From the NCBI GenBank assembly GCA_018857735.1, contig JABMCL010000337.1:1-64000 (forward strand): 64,000 nt of DNA, given 5' to 3'. The DNA is from Alviniconcha marisindica (taxonomy: Eukaryota; Mollusca; Gastropoda; Provannidae). How positions within the stretch are numbered: the first letter of the stretch is position 1; each line of letters begins with the position of its first letter. Of this stretch, positions 14,001 through 23,674 are shown one piece after another. A program made the position numbers and the translations under genes. The notes under the pieces are model-generated. The model saw only the letters and a list, made by a program, of their open reading frames with translations, was not told where the DNA came from and searched no databases.

Positions 14001-17000
14001 TCATGCTGGACACAGTAAAGTTTTGGGTCAATGTTGCTATCAAACCTTCAGCACTTGGTGATATTCTTTATTGCATTGAACTTTCATGCAGTCAGGTAGT
14101 GTTTCTCAGCTGAGTGTTGTTTGCTCATCATGCACCTCGAACAAAGAAAGCATCCCCTTTCGCAAATTGATTTTTTTTTAATGATTGTGAAAACAAATGG
14201 CCCAAGAATTTTGGTGTCTGTTGTTGCATTTGATAAACATTTAAATGACTTCATAAAAGTTGCACACAATTAATTCAGATGGTTATTTTAAAGTTTTTTG
14301 TTTTTGTTGTTTGTAATCTGCTGTTTGTTTTTGGACTAGGTGTTTAACAAGATAAATCAGTACTACATTAATGTTTGATTAACACCACTTTTACACTTCA
14401 GTTTGAAATCACAGAAGAATGCTCTTGATAGTTAAAAGAAAACTCTTAAATATTATGTATAGTTTTGATCAGCAAAATATACAACTGCCAAGTACTTCCA
14501 GTACCAGTTGTCTTTGAACACCTCAGCAGCCAAGTCTGCTCATTCTCTTCTTCTTCTTTTAGTTTTTTTGCTTTGCTCTCCCCCTCTGTCCCCTCCCACC
14601 CTCTTCTTTTATATATTTTATTGCTTCACTCCCTCCCCACCCTCAAAAAACCCCAATAACAACAACAAACAAAAGTCATAGTCTTCAAAATCTTCAAGTT
14701 TAATATTATATGGAGGAAGGAGACATGTTGCTTTCGTAATGGCTGTTGGTATACAATGCACTAAAAGTAAAACCTCTCTTGGGTTAATTTTCCAAATTTC
14801 TTTACCTTTAGTTTGTAGGTTGTAAAATCTGTGACAATGTTAAGATCTTTTCTTTTTACTCCCATTACTGGAAGACCACCTTTATTAAAGACCGATGCCA
14901 TTCAGATGGCACAAGACTTAATTTTTCTACAGTCTCTTTTTATAGTTTTAGTTTTAGTTGGCCACCTGTAATTTAAAATAACTTTATTGTGGAAAAAGAG
15001 ACAGTTGCCCCAGATTCCACTCTACTTGTTTTAATGGTCATAATATAAAAAATGCAAACAAAACATGATGCTGTTCCAAATCCTCTCTCTCTCTCCCTCA
15101 GCCTTACAGGTAAGCCTTTAGCCTCCATACTTGCTGATTTGATGCAAATTTGACTTTGTATGTTAAATATTATTTACAAATAATAGTACATGCATTATTT
15201 ATCACTACTTTGGCTTTCTTACAGGACTGCAGAATAAAACTACAATGGGCTCCTAAAACTTCATGAGCAGCAAGCCAAAACTTGATGACAAAAGATTAAG
15301 TTGGACCCTGAGCCACATGAGATCCAAAGACAAAACAATATTGAGCATTACACATTAACAATATAATAACAGGAGAAATTGTGAGTGGTTTTAGCCAATT
15401 CTCAGCAGCTAACAGTACACTTAAGTACCAAAAAGTGAGACGGCTTGTGCCAATAGTGATGCCTGTTTCACACCCCAGCTGCATGCAGCAGCAAACAAGG
15501 ATGTATAAAAATGGGGACGACCAATGATCTACACAACAGGCAAGAAGTAAATAATTCAATACCTCAGGAAAGGCAAAAATGACACAGGTAGTTCCTGAAC
15601 AATCCAGAGCTCTACAAAATACATATTCAGTACAAAGTTCTTACTTTTAAATCATTGAACAACCAAGCCCCTTCCTATTTCTCTGATCTCCTCCAGCTGT
15701 ATAGTGTATGAACTATGATGCATCTTGCCAACTCCATTTGTCTGCTGATACTTGGCTCCTTCATCTTCCATGTGCTCATCTGAAGTGTTCAGGTCAAACT
15801 GCCTTCTTCTGTCAAGCGCCATTACTCAGGAACAATCTCCCCTACTCTCTCCAACACTCTTCTTCCATAGCATCATTTAAATCTACTCACAACACCCATC
15901 TTTTGAACTCTAAACACTAAAGAGAATTTCCAAGCATACATGGCTTTACCTGTGTATGGTTGTGTGTGTGATGTGGTGGAACTGATGGGAAGATGTTGAA
16001 TGGACAAAATGTTATACTTGTTTATAAATTGAATATAATTAGTAGGTTGTCACTGTTCTCTTAACTGTGTACACTTTCATCAAGCCTCTTGTTTTGTATT
16101 TTGCGCCATGGGTTCACTTTAATTGTGCATTATTTTCTTTTTCCTTACAAAACAAATGACAAACAATGATAAACTCAAGGACAGCCATCACAATGGCTTA
16201 AAGTTAAATGCACTGTTACAACATATGCAGGCTAATGTGACACCCTTCCAGGTGGCATTCCTAATTCATTCAAGCAGTTCTGTTACACTTTGTGTCTTCA
16301 TCATATTTGTAGCATCCAAACAGTGAAGTCAGGTTGTACCAACACCAGCAACACAGTTTATGTGCATTTCAGTGAAACATAGGACCTGTCTGCTTCAGTG
16401 GCTGATAGCATATGCATGCAGAATGTAAAAAGCCGAGACTAGAGCTTAACTTCTGTTTATCTGGTATTAAATAGTAACTGTTTGTGTCCTTACACTGTCT
16501 GTTGCATCCAAACAAATATATGCAATTGTGCTATTTTTTAACAACTCTTTCATGTTACTCTTACATGAAGTACGTTTAAGACACTCCCTAGAATAAAGCT
16601 GTTGTGGTTTGAAACTCTAAGCATTCTGTTTCTTGTTTCTGAAGAAACTTTTTCCAGCCTACGTGTTCAGATGTAACACAGGATACAGTGTTCATGGCGG
16701 AGAACCATGGAAGGGAAGACTGATTAAATTTTGTTTTTATTAGATCAGCTCTTAAACTGTGTAAATGTGCTGCAGAAGTAGTACATTTATGTTTCAAGGC
16801 AAAGTTACACCTAACACTGTGTACTATGTTGCATCCAAACAGCTGCTCTGTCCAATTAAAAATGGCCAATGTCTTGTCACCTTGGACAGAGTTATCTTTT
16901 TAGGCGCAGGGATGTACTCTTGAAACACTACACTTTTATATGTTATGGACAGCCAAAGGTAATGTAGTGTCTGATTTTTCAACCAAATATTCCACTTTAC

Positions 17001-18147
17001 CCAAGCATTTCTGGCACATGGTCATATGCAATCGCACACTGAAACATGTGTGCCAGTCATAAAACATCATTAAATTACAACAACAGCAAATATCCAGGTC
17101 AAACATCTAGCTCTATAAGGTCATTTCAAATCCCATTTCTGGGACTGAGTCCTCTGTTGACTGCCCAGAAAATACCATTGATCAGTTTGCCATGGGATGT
17201 AATTTCTGTTTCAGTCTGATGTGGTGACCAATTCAGGTTCAAAATAGTCATTATGATTCTTTGGAAAGGCATGCCTGACAAATCTTACTCACAGATAAGG
17301 GGCTATCAATCAAAAGATGCAGGGGTCAAATTTTAGGAACATGTATTGCCATATGGTCCAAAATTACATGACACTCAGGTAAATCAACACAAACCAGAAT
17401 CTTGATCCTGGGCCTCTGTTCGTTCTGGAGCGACAGGACGCCACAGTGCACACACAAGTCCATTCTTGTCTCCCTTGCTGACGTAGACTTGTATCAGACT
17501 GGGGAGGTCAGTGAAAGACAATGGCTGCATATCCCCCTCTGACTGGAAGACAAATAAACAATGACAGCAGGCATCTTCCTGGGAGACAGAAATAAACATT
17601 GCCAGCACACATCTTCCTGGGACACAGAAATAAACATTGCCAGCACACATCTTCCTGGGACACAGAAATGAACATTGCCAGTACACATCTTCCTGGGAGA
17701 CAGAAATAAATGTTGCCAGCACACATCTCCCTGGGTGACAGAAATAAACATTGCCAGCACACATCTTCCTGGGAGACAGAAATAAACATTGCCAGTACAC
17801 ATCACGAAATGTTTCTCAAAATAAAATAAAAATCTCAAAACTGTTGGTGGTCAGCACTCGTTTACAGTCTTGGCCCCTGGTGTCTGGAACCTGCTGCCTG
17901 CTGATCTGAGAAATGCTCCCTCACAGTGGGAGTCAACTTCAGATTCAGATCTTAGCTGAAAACTCACCTGTTCTGTCCAGCTTTCAACTAATCAGTTTAT
18001 GTACTGAATACTACAAAAAGCTAGTATACCATTTTTTCAGATAATAGGTGGTGTGTCTGTATATAACAATAAATAAAATATTTGTAAAGCACAAAATCTT
18101 GTCCATAGATACTGTTGTAAGTGCATACACATGCATCTGTGAGCGAG

Positions 18148-18216
<69 letters not shown>

Positions 18217-21200
18217 CAAACCATTCTGACTATACAAAATTTAATCTACACAGCTTAAAACGGGCAGCAAACAGAGACTTGATGGAAGAAAAAAGCAGCA
18301 TGAAACAGAAAACATGGCAGGTCTACAATTTTGGGAAAAGAAATGTTTTTAGCTTACATTTAAATGAGTCCAGAGAGGGTTTCTGTTGGAGAGGAAGGGA
18401 AAGTTCATTCCATGTAGAGGGACCAAAAACAGAAAAGGCACCAACAGTGGAGAGTCTGGTGCAAGGAATCTGGTGGCTGAGAGTATCAGAAGCAGAGCGG
18501 AGAGTACAGGAGGGTGTGTAAAGTTTAACACAATCACAGAGATAAGACGGAGCAGTGCCCGTGATACAGTTATAGCACAAAGTGTTTATTTTGTACTGAA
18601 TTCTTTGTTGGATTGGCAGCCAATGGAGAAATTGAAACAGAGGTGTGATGTGTGTGGTCAGTTTTATGTTTTTTTCAGTATGAGATGAGCAGCACAGTTC
18701 CGTATGCAATACAGGTTACAGAGGAAGCAGGCAGGCCAGAAAGGAGAGAACTGCAGTAGTTGAGGTGTGACAGAATGAGCGAGGTGACCAGGTTTGGTGG
18801 AAAGATACTTCCAGACAGAACTAGTTTGATGGAACTGGTAGTAGCAGGATTTGGTGGTTTGACTGATGCAGTTCTCCACGGACAGTGTGCTCACTGAATG
18901 TGGAAGGAAGCATATGGATAGCGAGAGGGTGGATGGTGGAGGGGGAGCAGGGAAGAGCCAGGTAAGGTGGGAGTGGAAAGAAAGGGAAGTGAACTGCACT
19001 CACTGTTACATACCCAATAGATTTACATTCACTTAGTTACTGCACAGCAGTCACACAAATCCAGCCTACATAATTCTGTGGCAGTTGATGGGAACTGGAC
19101 TCCTTCAGTTAAGTGACCACCATTATCATTCTGATTCTGGCACAGTCATTTGATTAGTCCAATCTTAAATTATTCAGGGGTAATGGAAAGGAGGTAAGTG
19201 CATTCACACAAATCCAATTCACAGTTCTTCTGGGGACTCAGGGGAGGGATACATACTGCAGAAGGCAGAAACTGAAGTCCCATCTGCTGTGAAACCAAGA
19301 GCTAACACAGGTTCTCTTTTCTAAAGCCTAGAGTAGGTCAGAAGATAGTTGTGCATGCTTCACATACTGCCAGGTATTCTGCTCTTCTAATTCTTGCCTT
19401 TTCAGTTCATTTAACTTCATTTTTTCTTATCCTCTTTGAAGACAAACTGACATGTGACATGAGCAGTAAATCAGACTTTAGCTAATGACCTGATTTTGTA
19501 TGTGTTTGTGCCCATGGGCTGTCCATTGTCATGTAAACAAAGCACATGCCTGTGCTCTTTTTGAAAACAACAATCAAACATTTAGGGCCTGCGCAGTTTG
19601 AAGTGTGTGTTCAAACACATATTGTTTACTCTGCTTGTCACCAAGTATCTGGCTAAAACTGCTACAAAAGGGAGAAGTCCAGTCCAGTCCACAGAGCCTT
19701 TGGCTTAAATAGCAATGCAGTCAAAATGACATGTAAGTACTTCAGGATGTCTCACAGAATGTCTCTGTCCCAGACTATTACAGAACTTTCACAATGTCGA
19801 CACCAGGTTATCACAGAACTATTACAGTGTTAACATCTGGTTATCACAGAACTTTGACAATGTTAAAACCAGGTGATCACAGAACTTTGACAATGTTAAA
19901 ACCAGGTTATCATAGAAGTATGACAATGTTAAAACCAGGCTGTCGTAGAACTCTGACAATGTCAAAACCAGGTTATCACAGAACTTTAACAATGTTAAAA
20001 CCAATTTATCATAGAACTTTGACAACATTAAAACCAGGTTATCACATAACTTTGACAATGCACTCCACTGCAGGTATGCAGTAAAGTATTATATATGTTA
20101 GCTGTCTTGGTGCAAAAGCTCCACACAATGTACCTGAACTGAAAGGCGTCCATCTTTGTCTGGTAGAATCCGGTACTGGTGTACCCTTAATTGGTATCTG
20201 TGTAAAAAAAAAAAAAAGAAGATAAAACCCTGAAGAATAGCAAACACATTATGTATTACAAATTTCATGTGCTAGTCAACATTCACAGTTTGACAAATAC
20301 ACAGAACACGTGACCATGTACAATTATTTTCCTTTATTTCTTCTTCAGCATTTATTAATCTGTTACAAGAAATTCAGGTCACCTAAGGTCCTCTCAGTAT
20401 ATACAATGATTACCTATCAATACTTGTAATGTTTGAATGATTACCTATCAGTATCACTATGACTTGTATCAGAACATATTGGGAAACATCTACTCATTTT
20501 TTTCTGAATCAGTCAAGGACACTTCCTCTACTCTTCTTAATTTTAAAACTGCCTAAGGATCTTCAATGTGTGCAGCCAGAAATGTGTTGTCTTTATGTGA
20601 AGGACTATACGCAGATGTTCAGTCTAGACAGTCCTGCCAGATAAGAAGCAGACACAATACAACACTGTGCATTGAGAAATACATCAGCCTCAGATCCTGC
20701 AGGCTTTTCCCATTCATGTGTCTTCACACTGCACATCACTGAACCCCACTCAAGGAAGGACCATCCCTCTCTTAAGGCCTCCCTGGTCAGGTTTTCAGTG
20801 TGCAGTCTTAGGAGAGGGGCTTCACTGTACTCAGTTTACAGAGCCAGGAGGACATATCTGTGTCCAAATGCACTTCATAAGTGTTATTCAATACTATTAT
20901 TGTATATCTTTAATACTGCAAGAACTGTAATGCAATTTTACATTTTTTTAAATCTGAAACAAAAATGACTGCTAGCATTCTAAGACAAGATCCAAACACA
21001 CAAAAGGTATACTTTTTATAAGGGCAAAAACACAATCTAAAATTTTCAGGGTAATCCCCTTTATCAAGCTACAAAACAACACACAAACGGTTAAAAGACA
21101 GTTATACATAATCTGTTTTTCTTTAATAGTATAACACACATCAACATTACTCTTTAAAATGTTTAAACAAACACAAAAAATAACAAAACTATCCACAGCT

Positions 21201-21830
21201 TGTAAACTTTATGAAGTGTATAACACATTAAAGAGAGACAGACAGAGACAGAGAGGCTATATAATTCATATGCAAAACAGCCATTACTGTGAGCCAGTTT
21301 GGCCTAGCGGTAAGGCATTAGGCTGGTAAGCAGAGAGACCTCGGTTTGAATCTGCTTCGGCTCTCCTTTCTCTTCAAAAATTGTGGTCTGGGGACATTGT
21401 CTTGTGACTTTGTCTCTCACAGTTATGAAACATTAAAATGGCTCTCATCACTTCCCACCTTAATGCGGAAGTCATTCCAGTGGTGACAGTGTAGCGATAG
21501 GTATATAATCTCCCTCTCCCCCCCCCTCCATACCCCTTTCCCCCCGTCCCTAATAAGCCTTATGGTTTCTGTGGACGTTAAACACCATGTTTACTTACTT
21601 ACTAGTCATTACTGGCCTTAAACTTGCACATCTTAAATAATCTACAAACATCAACTCATTGTTCATCAACTTTGCAAGCAAAGAGATACTCACAGCACAC
21701 ACAAAACATAGGCATTGGAGACACTTTCGCTGTCACGAACCAAAAAACTTCCATCTTCCCCTGAAAGAAGCAGCAGCTCCTCAGAACGTAATCGTGAGAT
21801 CCCCTTGTGAAAAAATGCTGACAGTGACAT
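1..21830 (-). CDS. INPP5D: SHIP-type phosphatidylinositol-3,4,5-trisphosphate 5-phosphatase (INPP5D/INPPL1 orthologue), partial
   Basis: Eleven coding exons, read from right to left: 21694-21830, 20134-20197, 17395-17542, 11420-11534, 10055-10195, 9254-9353, 8451-8528, 7252-7398, 6766-6907, 5701-5898 and 1-86. All have GT-AG borders, and they join in phase into 452 codons with no stop. SHIP enzymes remove the 5-phosphate of PI(3,4,5)P3 at the plasma membrane and so dampen PI3K signalling. Visible domains: SH2 (about residues 6-110) with the phosphotyrosine-binding arginine in GSFLVRDSES (Arg32); an acidic linker; a helical stretch (about 155-262); a PH-related region ending FTHDKILQLVKN (about 345-361); then the start of the 5-phosphatase domain with VFIGTWNMG (about 415-423). 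The chosen Met at 21828-21830 has A at -3 and puts the SH2 at the extreme N-terminus, as in human SHIP1. Most of the catalytic domain and the C-terminus lie off the left edge. Invertebrates usually have a single SHIP gene, so INPP5D versus INPPL1 cannot be decided. Confidence 0.9.
98..370. repeat. ~100-bp tandem repeat, three diverged copies
   Basis: The phrases tgaaagccacagagcaagtg and gagaaaagccacaggtgttg recur about every 100 bp. A poly(G) run of about 20 lies at 129-147. This is intron sequence immediately downstream of SHIP exon 11 in genomic order. Confidence 0.7.
540..3260. repeat. Diverged satellite array in the SHIP phosphatase intron
   Basis: About 2.7 kb built from a compound unit of roughly 290-300 bp with related half-units. 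Recurring phrases are gctaagatctacccgtcaac and ctacctgttcattttcatg (for example near 633, 787, 883, 1188, 1478, 1650 and 1838). The copies from 2000 onward are strongly degraded. It carries many short chance ORFs. Confidence 0.75.
4130..5480. repeat. Tandem repeat with internal palindrome
   Basis: Units of about 165-240 bp with gcagaagtttgcaacac and related phrases. The last two copies (5183 and 5348) are 165 bp apart and nearly identical, each with a perfect 13-bp inverted repeat around AG (5183-5210 and 5348-5375). Between 3260 and 4130 I see only AT-rich unique sequence with a short duplicated motif at 3345-3430. Confidence 0.7.
5701..5898 (-). CDS. INPP5D: SHIP exon 11: PH-related end and start of 5-phosphatase domain
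   Basis: 198 bp, acceptor gtatggcag, donor gtgagg. Encodes LQLVKNTRDNSRLEVIMEGK, a region matching REAFCQLLQLMKNKHS, and LSVFIGTWNMG. GTWNMG is the signature opening of inositol 5-phosphatases. The exon ends inside the glycine codon (phase 1). Confidence 0.93.
5899..6075. repeat. 63-bp tandem repeat abutting SHIP exon 11 acceptor
   Basis: Copies start near 5906, 5969 and 6032 (catacaatactgattatgac). Period 63 bp. The units contain ctgcag next to a T-rich stretch on the gene strand, like the true acceptor and exon edge. Confidence 0.75.
6523..6628. repeat. 21-bp minisatellite, five copies
   Basis: Unit ctcttatggtgtctgcacac, 21 bp, one copy with gatgtc. It lies in the intron between SHIP exons 10 and 11. 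The period is a multiple of three, so it leaves open frames on both strands that are not genes. Confidence 0.85.
6766..6907 (-). CDS. INPP5D: SHIP exon 10: PH-related domain
   Basis: 142 bp, acceptor tgtgtag, donor gtcagt. Encodes VKLLKAGKMLNQAAKINLNV, then DIRQGRLFAVKPSKD and FTHDK. This is the counterpart of VDVEGGRL and FTHDR in SHIP2. The donor at 6760-6765 was preferred over a GT 14 nt further on because it splices in phase to ILQLVKN in the next exon. Confidence 0.87.
7252..7398 (-). CDS. INPP5D: SHIP exon 9: linker into PH-related domain
   Basis: 147 bp, acceptor ccttgcag, donor gtgtgt, phase 0 at both ends. It encodes an acidic stretch (YDYPEEAE) and ends RIPLSTFE, matching the (I)PVxxFEVK strand that opens the PH-related region of human SHIP1/2. 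Confidence 0.85.
7486..7628. repeat. ~75-bp direct duplication with poly(C)
   Basis: The segment beginning cagaatatccccaagcaatt occurs twice (about 7486 and 7558), each ending in a run of 14 or more C. Confidence 0.85.
8050..8440. repeat. ~90-100-bp tandem repeat, about four copies
   Basis: The phrases gcccagcactgttcttatgc and gccttaccttgagcccatgc recur. It lies directly downstream of SHIP exon 8. The unit contains copies of the exon 8 donor context (ccttac on plus, gtaagg on minus). Confidence 0.7.
8451..8528 (-). CDS. INPP5D: SHIP exon 8: central helical region
   Basis: 78 bp (26 codons), acceptor tttctag, donor gtaagg, phase 0 at both ends. Encodes SYVSFLAAKLQLCKSQLLD, an amphipathic helix comparable to the LSxLTxLLxxIxxKxKxLL helix of SHIP1/2. 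Confidence 0.78.
8766..8890. repeat. Near-perfect inverted repeat, 50-bp arms
   Basis: Arms 8766-8815 and 8841-8890 are reverse complements with one mismatch, separated by about 25 nt. It would form a strong hairpin in RNA or DNA. GATA-type short repeats (agacagataaacagatag) lie next to it at 8620-8740. Confidence 0.9.
9254..9353 (-). CDS. INPP5D: SHIP exon 7: central helical region
   Basis: 100 bp, acceptor tatgttacag, donor gtaagt. Encodes ELDTFLLKIAMVQDILAQDD and a short basic tail. The first ~20 nt of the exon and its acceptor are repeated four more times in tandem just upstream (9354-9560). Confidence 0.82.
9354..9565. repeat. Tandem copies of the SHIP exon 7 acceptor and exon start
   Basis: On the gene strand, a block like ttacag followed by agaactggacatgttcctg recurs four times upstream of the real exon edge, at irregular spacing of 40-75 bp. 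Some copies keep the AG, others do not. Confidence 0.75.
10055..10195 (-). CDS. INPP5D: SHIP exon 6: central helical region
   Basis: 141 bp, acceptor gtgttttcag, donor gtttgc. Encodes GLKSYIDSGLDRDATRLRA and then SDMPDLQSLLETAGRGLQR. It corresponds to the helical region between SH2 and the phosphatase in SHIP proteins (the human segment with LPHL and LCKEL). Phase 2 in and out. Confidence 0.82.
10421..10444 (+). other. G-quadruplex motif
   Basis: Four G-runs with loops of 1, 1 and 7 nt (gggcggggtgggggtgga and so on) on the strand that is template for SHIP. Confidence 0.6.
10979..11052. repeat. (TG)n microsatellite
   Basis: About 25 TG dinucleotides, flanked by imperfect TG. Reading through it gives CVCVCV peptides that are not genes. 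Confidence 0.95.
11420..11534 (-). CDS. INPP5D: SHIP exon 5: acidic linker
   Basis: 115 bp, acceptor tgtgttgcag, donor gtaaga. Phase 1 in, phase 2 out. It encodes a run of acidic residues (EEEEED) and then a basic/aromatic stretch ending LLHNFARLDLS. Homology here is weak; it is accepted because both splice sites and both phases fit the neighbouring exons. Confidence 0.75.
11558..12745. repeat. Minisatellite array of the GGTGGTCTCTCATCAGG family
   Basis: About 1.2 kb of units of roughly 15-33 bp (agaccaccctgatgaaaga and similar) upstream of SHIP exon 5. On the gene strand the core is TCAGGGTGGTCTCTCA. The same core occurs in ATG16L1 at 59.7-60.6 kb. Confidence 0.88.
12808..13056. mobile_element. 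Foldback MITE, copy 1
   Basis: A 249-bp element whose two ends (about 95 bp each) are inverted copies: atcaacacacaaaggagtta at the left and the reverse complement ending ttgtgtactgat at the right. Two further copies lie at 41595 and 48815. Confidence 0.75.
13057..15600. other. SHIP intron 4-5, mostly unique AT-rich DNA
   Basis: I see no exon with matching splice sites and no strong repeat apart from T-rich tracts and a short CT-rich stretch near 15087. Confidence 0.5.
15625..15920 (+). pseudogene. Non-LTR retrotransposon 3' remnant (reverse transcriptase C-terminus)
   Basis: Broken frames give NNQAPSYFSDLLQLYS and later APLLRNNLPYSLQHSS followed by IASFKSTHNTHLL. This is the pattern APSYLSDLL...LWNNLP...FKSxLKTHLF at the end of CR1/Jockey-like proteins. 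There are several frameshifts. It lies in antisense orientation within the SHIP intron. Confidence 0.65.
17395..17542 (-). CDS. INPP5D: SHIP exon 4: end of SH2 and start of acidic linker
   Basis: 148 bp, acceptor tgtcttccag, donor gtttgt (weak but GT). Encodes SLIQVYVSKGDKNGLVCAL, which matches the helix alphaB to strand end of SHIP SH2 (LIxxYxxxxxGLV), followed by a Glu/Asp/Gln-rich linker. Six acceptor-like minisatellite units lie directly upstream (17553-17800). Confidence 0.87.
17553..17800. repeat. 38-bp minisatellite made of acceptor-like units
   Basis: Six copies (cttcctggg near 17575, 17613, 17651, 17689, 17727 and 17765). On the gene strand each reads aatgtttatttctgtctcccag and then GAAG, very close to the true SHIP exon 4 acceptor at 17543 (attgtttatttgtcttccag). 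Confidence 0.85.
17845..17995 (+). pseudogene. Short non-LTR retrotransposon C-terminal remnant
   Basis: Translates as AFTVLAPGVWNLLPADLRNA followed by a broken LKTHLF-like end, the typical last part of CR1/Jockey-like proteins. It carries a frameshift. Confidence 0.55.
18150..18219. repeat. (AC)n microsatellite
   Basis: About 34 AC units with one interruption, at the 3' end of the adjacent LINE remnant. Confidence 0.95.
18225..18995 (-). pseudogene. CR1/Jockey-like LINE 3' end, degenerate
   Basis: Minus-strand frames give CISQTTKSCYYQ, SVTPQLLQFSPF (frame-shifted from LNYCSSLLSGLP), LHWLPIQQRIQYKINTLCYN, GTAPSYLCD and WNELSLPLQQKPSLDSFKCK followed by LKTFLF. This is the C-terminus of a non-LTR reverse transcriptase. 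There are at least two frameshifts. It has the same orientation as SHIP. Confidence 0.8.
19790..20070. repeat. 33-bp minisatellite, about eight copies
   Basis: Unit aaaccaggttatcacagaac and then tttgacaatgtt. It lies just downstream of SHIP exon 3. The period is a multiple of three, giving a false repetitive ORF. Confidence 0.88.
20134..20197 (-). CDS. INPP5D: SHIP exon 3: SH2 middle strands
   Basis: 64 bp, acceptor cag at 20198-20200, donor gtacat at 20128-20133. Encodes QYRILPDKDGRLSVQ, the counterpart of the TYRILP segment of human SHIP SH2 domains. Phase 2 in, phase 0 out. Confidence 0.88.
21290..21606 (+). mobile_element. tRNA-derived SINE with 8-bp target duplication
   Basis: Starts with a tRNA-like head (A box tggcctagcggtaaggc, B box ggtttgaatct), has a body, and ends in the phrase ctgtggacgttaaacaccatg and a TTAC tail. 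Flanked by cattactg at 21282-21289 and 21607-21614. The 3' half of a second copy lies at 39010-39066. The lack of an acceptor stem rules out a true tRNA gene. Confidence 0.8.
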
Positions 21831-21879
21831 TCTGCCGGAAATACCCTGTCCACGGGCACCGACTAGCCTCCCATTGGAT
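21694..21879 (-). CDS. INPP5D: SHIP exon 2: 5'UTR end plus N-terminal half of SH2
   Basis: Acceptor ttcttgttcag at 21880-21890, donor gtgagt at 21688-21693. Positions 21831-21879 are 5'UTR and hold a three-codon upstream ORF (ATG GGA GGC TAG). Coding starts at 21830. It encodes the SH2 alphaA helix (ISRLRSEELL) and betaB strand (GSFLVRDSES) and ends in phase 2 within the leucine after YVLCV. Confidence 0.9.
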
Positions 21880-22980
21880 CTGAACAAGAAAGAGCAGCAA
21901 AAGTAAAAATGAAGTAACTGAACTCAGCAATTGATACAATGCAATACATTGTATCAGCTATGTACATTACCTATTAAAATCCTCTATAGTCTATGTCACC
22001 ATTACTTGTGATTTGATAACTGAACTTGTCTCAGACATTAATACACAATAAAGGCTGGGTCAACAAAAAACAGCCTATTCCTAAAAGAATGAACCTGTAA
22101 CCCTATTTGCAAATATACATTTGGTAATTTATCAATGAGTTAGTTATGTTTTAGAATCAATGGCTTGTTCAAGTTTCACTTGTATTTCCACCAGTGCCTT
22201 CAGTAACACACAGTGACAAAGATGACATGTAAAACATGCAATGACACTGACAACACTCTCCTCAGTTACACTAGGAGTTGTCACTGAACTTTGATACTGT
22301 ATAAACCTGCAAGCTGTGGAACAAGCAGTTCTTGAAGTGACAAGGGAAATGGCTAAGTTGATAACTAGTAGACAAAATTTACTACTATCATAGCACACAG
22401 TTGGTATTACATCTGCATTCAGTTAGTCTGTCACACCCCAGTGTAAGGTAAGACCCCTTACAAAATGAGGAAGTGAAAGGCTGGGCTAGAGTTTGTGACT
22501 GTCTTGGCAGGTTCCTGAGCGATTTGGAACACACATTTTATTATTACCCATGGGAAAAGGTCCCACTGGGGGCATGCATGTGAATCGCATACATACACAC
22601 ACATGTATATAAAATAAAAAACATACATACAGCCAACAGTGACATACACACTGACACAACCAAAGAAGAAAAATAGGAAGAAAAAGACCACATCCAGTGG
22701 AGCAAATGTAAATGTAAGCAAGTTGGATTGATGGAAACAAATTTAAAATTATATACTTTAAAACCTGATTCTGTTAAAATGTCTATAAATACTGAAATCT
22801 TTCTCTATAATAAAGTTCATCTTTATTTTGACAGTTCTTTTCTTATTATTGTGTATCATAACTGCATGAACCACTCAAATATGTTTTGCTGTTGTTTTGT
22901 TTCGGTTTTATATTTAAATGAAATTTATCTATCAATAAATTCAAGTATGGAATTACTGGCATCACACATAGACCTAAAAT

Positions 22981-22997
22981 CCCCCCCCCCCCCCCCT
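22981..22997. repeat. Poly(C) tract
   Basis: Seventeen C (there are similar tracts at 23791, 24987-25008, 47487-47503 and poly(G) at 24677-24690 and 51287-51307). Confidence 0.9.
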
Positions 22998-23164
22998 ACA
23001 TACACACAAACTTCACACAATTGATTTCATTGTTAAAAAATATCCATAAATTTTTGACTTGTTTTCTTGTGGGAAGTGGAGAGGTGGAGGTGTTGTTCAA
23101 AAACTAACTTTTTATTACAAATTCAGCTTAAACACTTTGGCAGCAAGTCCCTGTTCAATTTTCA

Positions 23165-23221
23165 CACACACACACATGCACACACACACACATGCATACA
23201 CGCATGCACGCACACACACAT
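23165..23221. repeat. Imperfect (AC)n
   Basis: Interrupted AC repeat with atgc and gcatgc interruptions. Confidence 0.9.
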
Positions 23222-23584
23222 TGCAACACAATAATATCACATACACAGTGATCAGCATGACCATTAAAAGTTTTTGGATTAACCTTCAATTTCAAGTCTG
23301 TAAAAGTGTAATGCAAGCATGCACACATTCTCCTTTAAATCATGCAGCAGAAATAAAACCAGTGGCCCAAAGATCTGCACACACCCATGCTTGCAATGCA
23401 TCTGAGCACTGCCACGATTTACCACAAGACCATGAAATAATCTGACAGACATTTACCAGAACTGAGCATTTGACATGCAGAAAAGCCTAGTGACAATGCA
23501 CACTTTAGCTTAAAATAAATGCTTAAACAAAATTGTAGTCACAAAAATAATTCAGAGATTTATGTCGTTCTGTCACACATGAGC

Positions 23585-23614
23585 TTATATATATATATAT
23601 ATTCACACAGGCAT

Positions 23615-23672
<58 letters not shown>
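23585..23672. repeat. (TA)n then (AC)n microsatellite
   Basis: Short TA run, then about 27 AC units. Confidence 0.93.

Positions 23673-23674
<2 letters not shown>

Noticed and set aside
17384..17838. Repetitive Cys-rich frames on the minus strand
   Set aside because: Only 17395-17542 is a SHIP exon; the rest is the 38-bp acceptor-like minisatellite read through.
18011..18237. Cys-Val repeat peptides
   Set aside because: Read-through of the AC/TG microsatellite. The same applies at 10944, 23519, 30384 and 30516.
21290..21370. tRNA gene (A and B boxes)
   Set aside because: No acceptor stem or anticodon arm fold. It continues into a SINE body with target duplication. The heads at 26084 and 40470 are rejected for the same reason.
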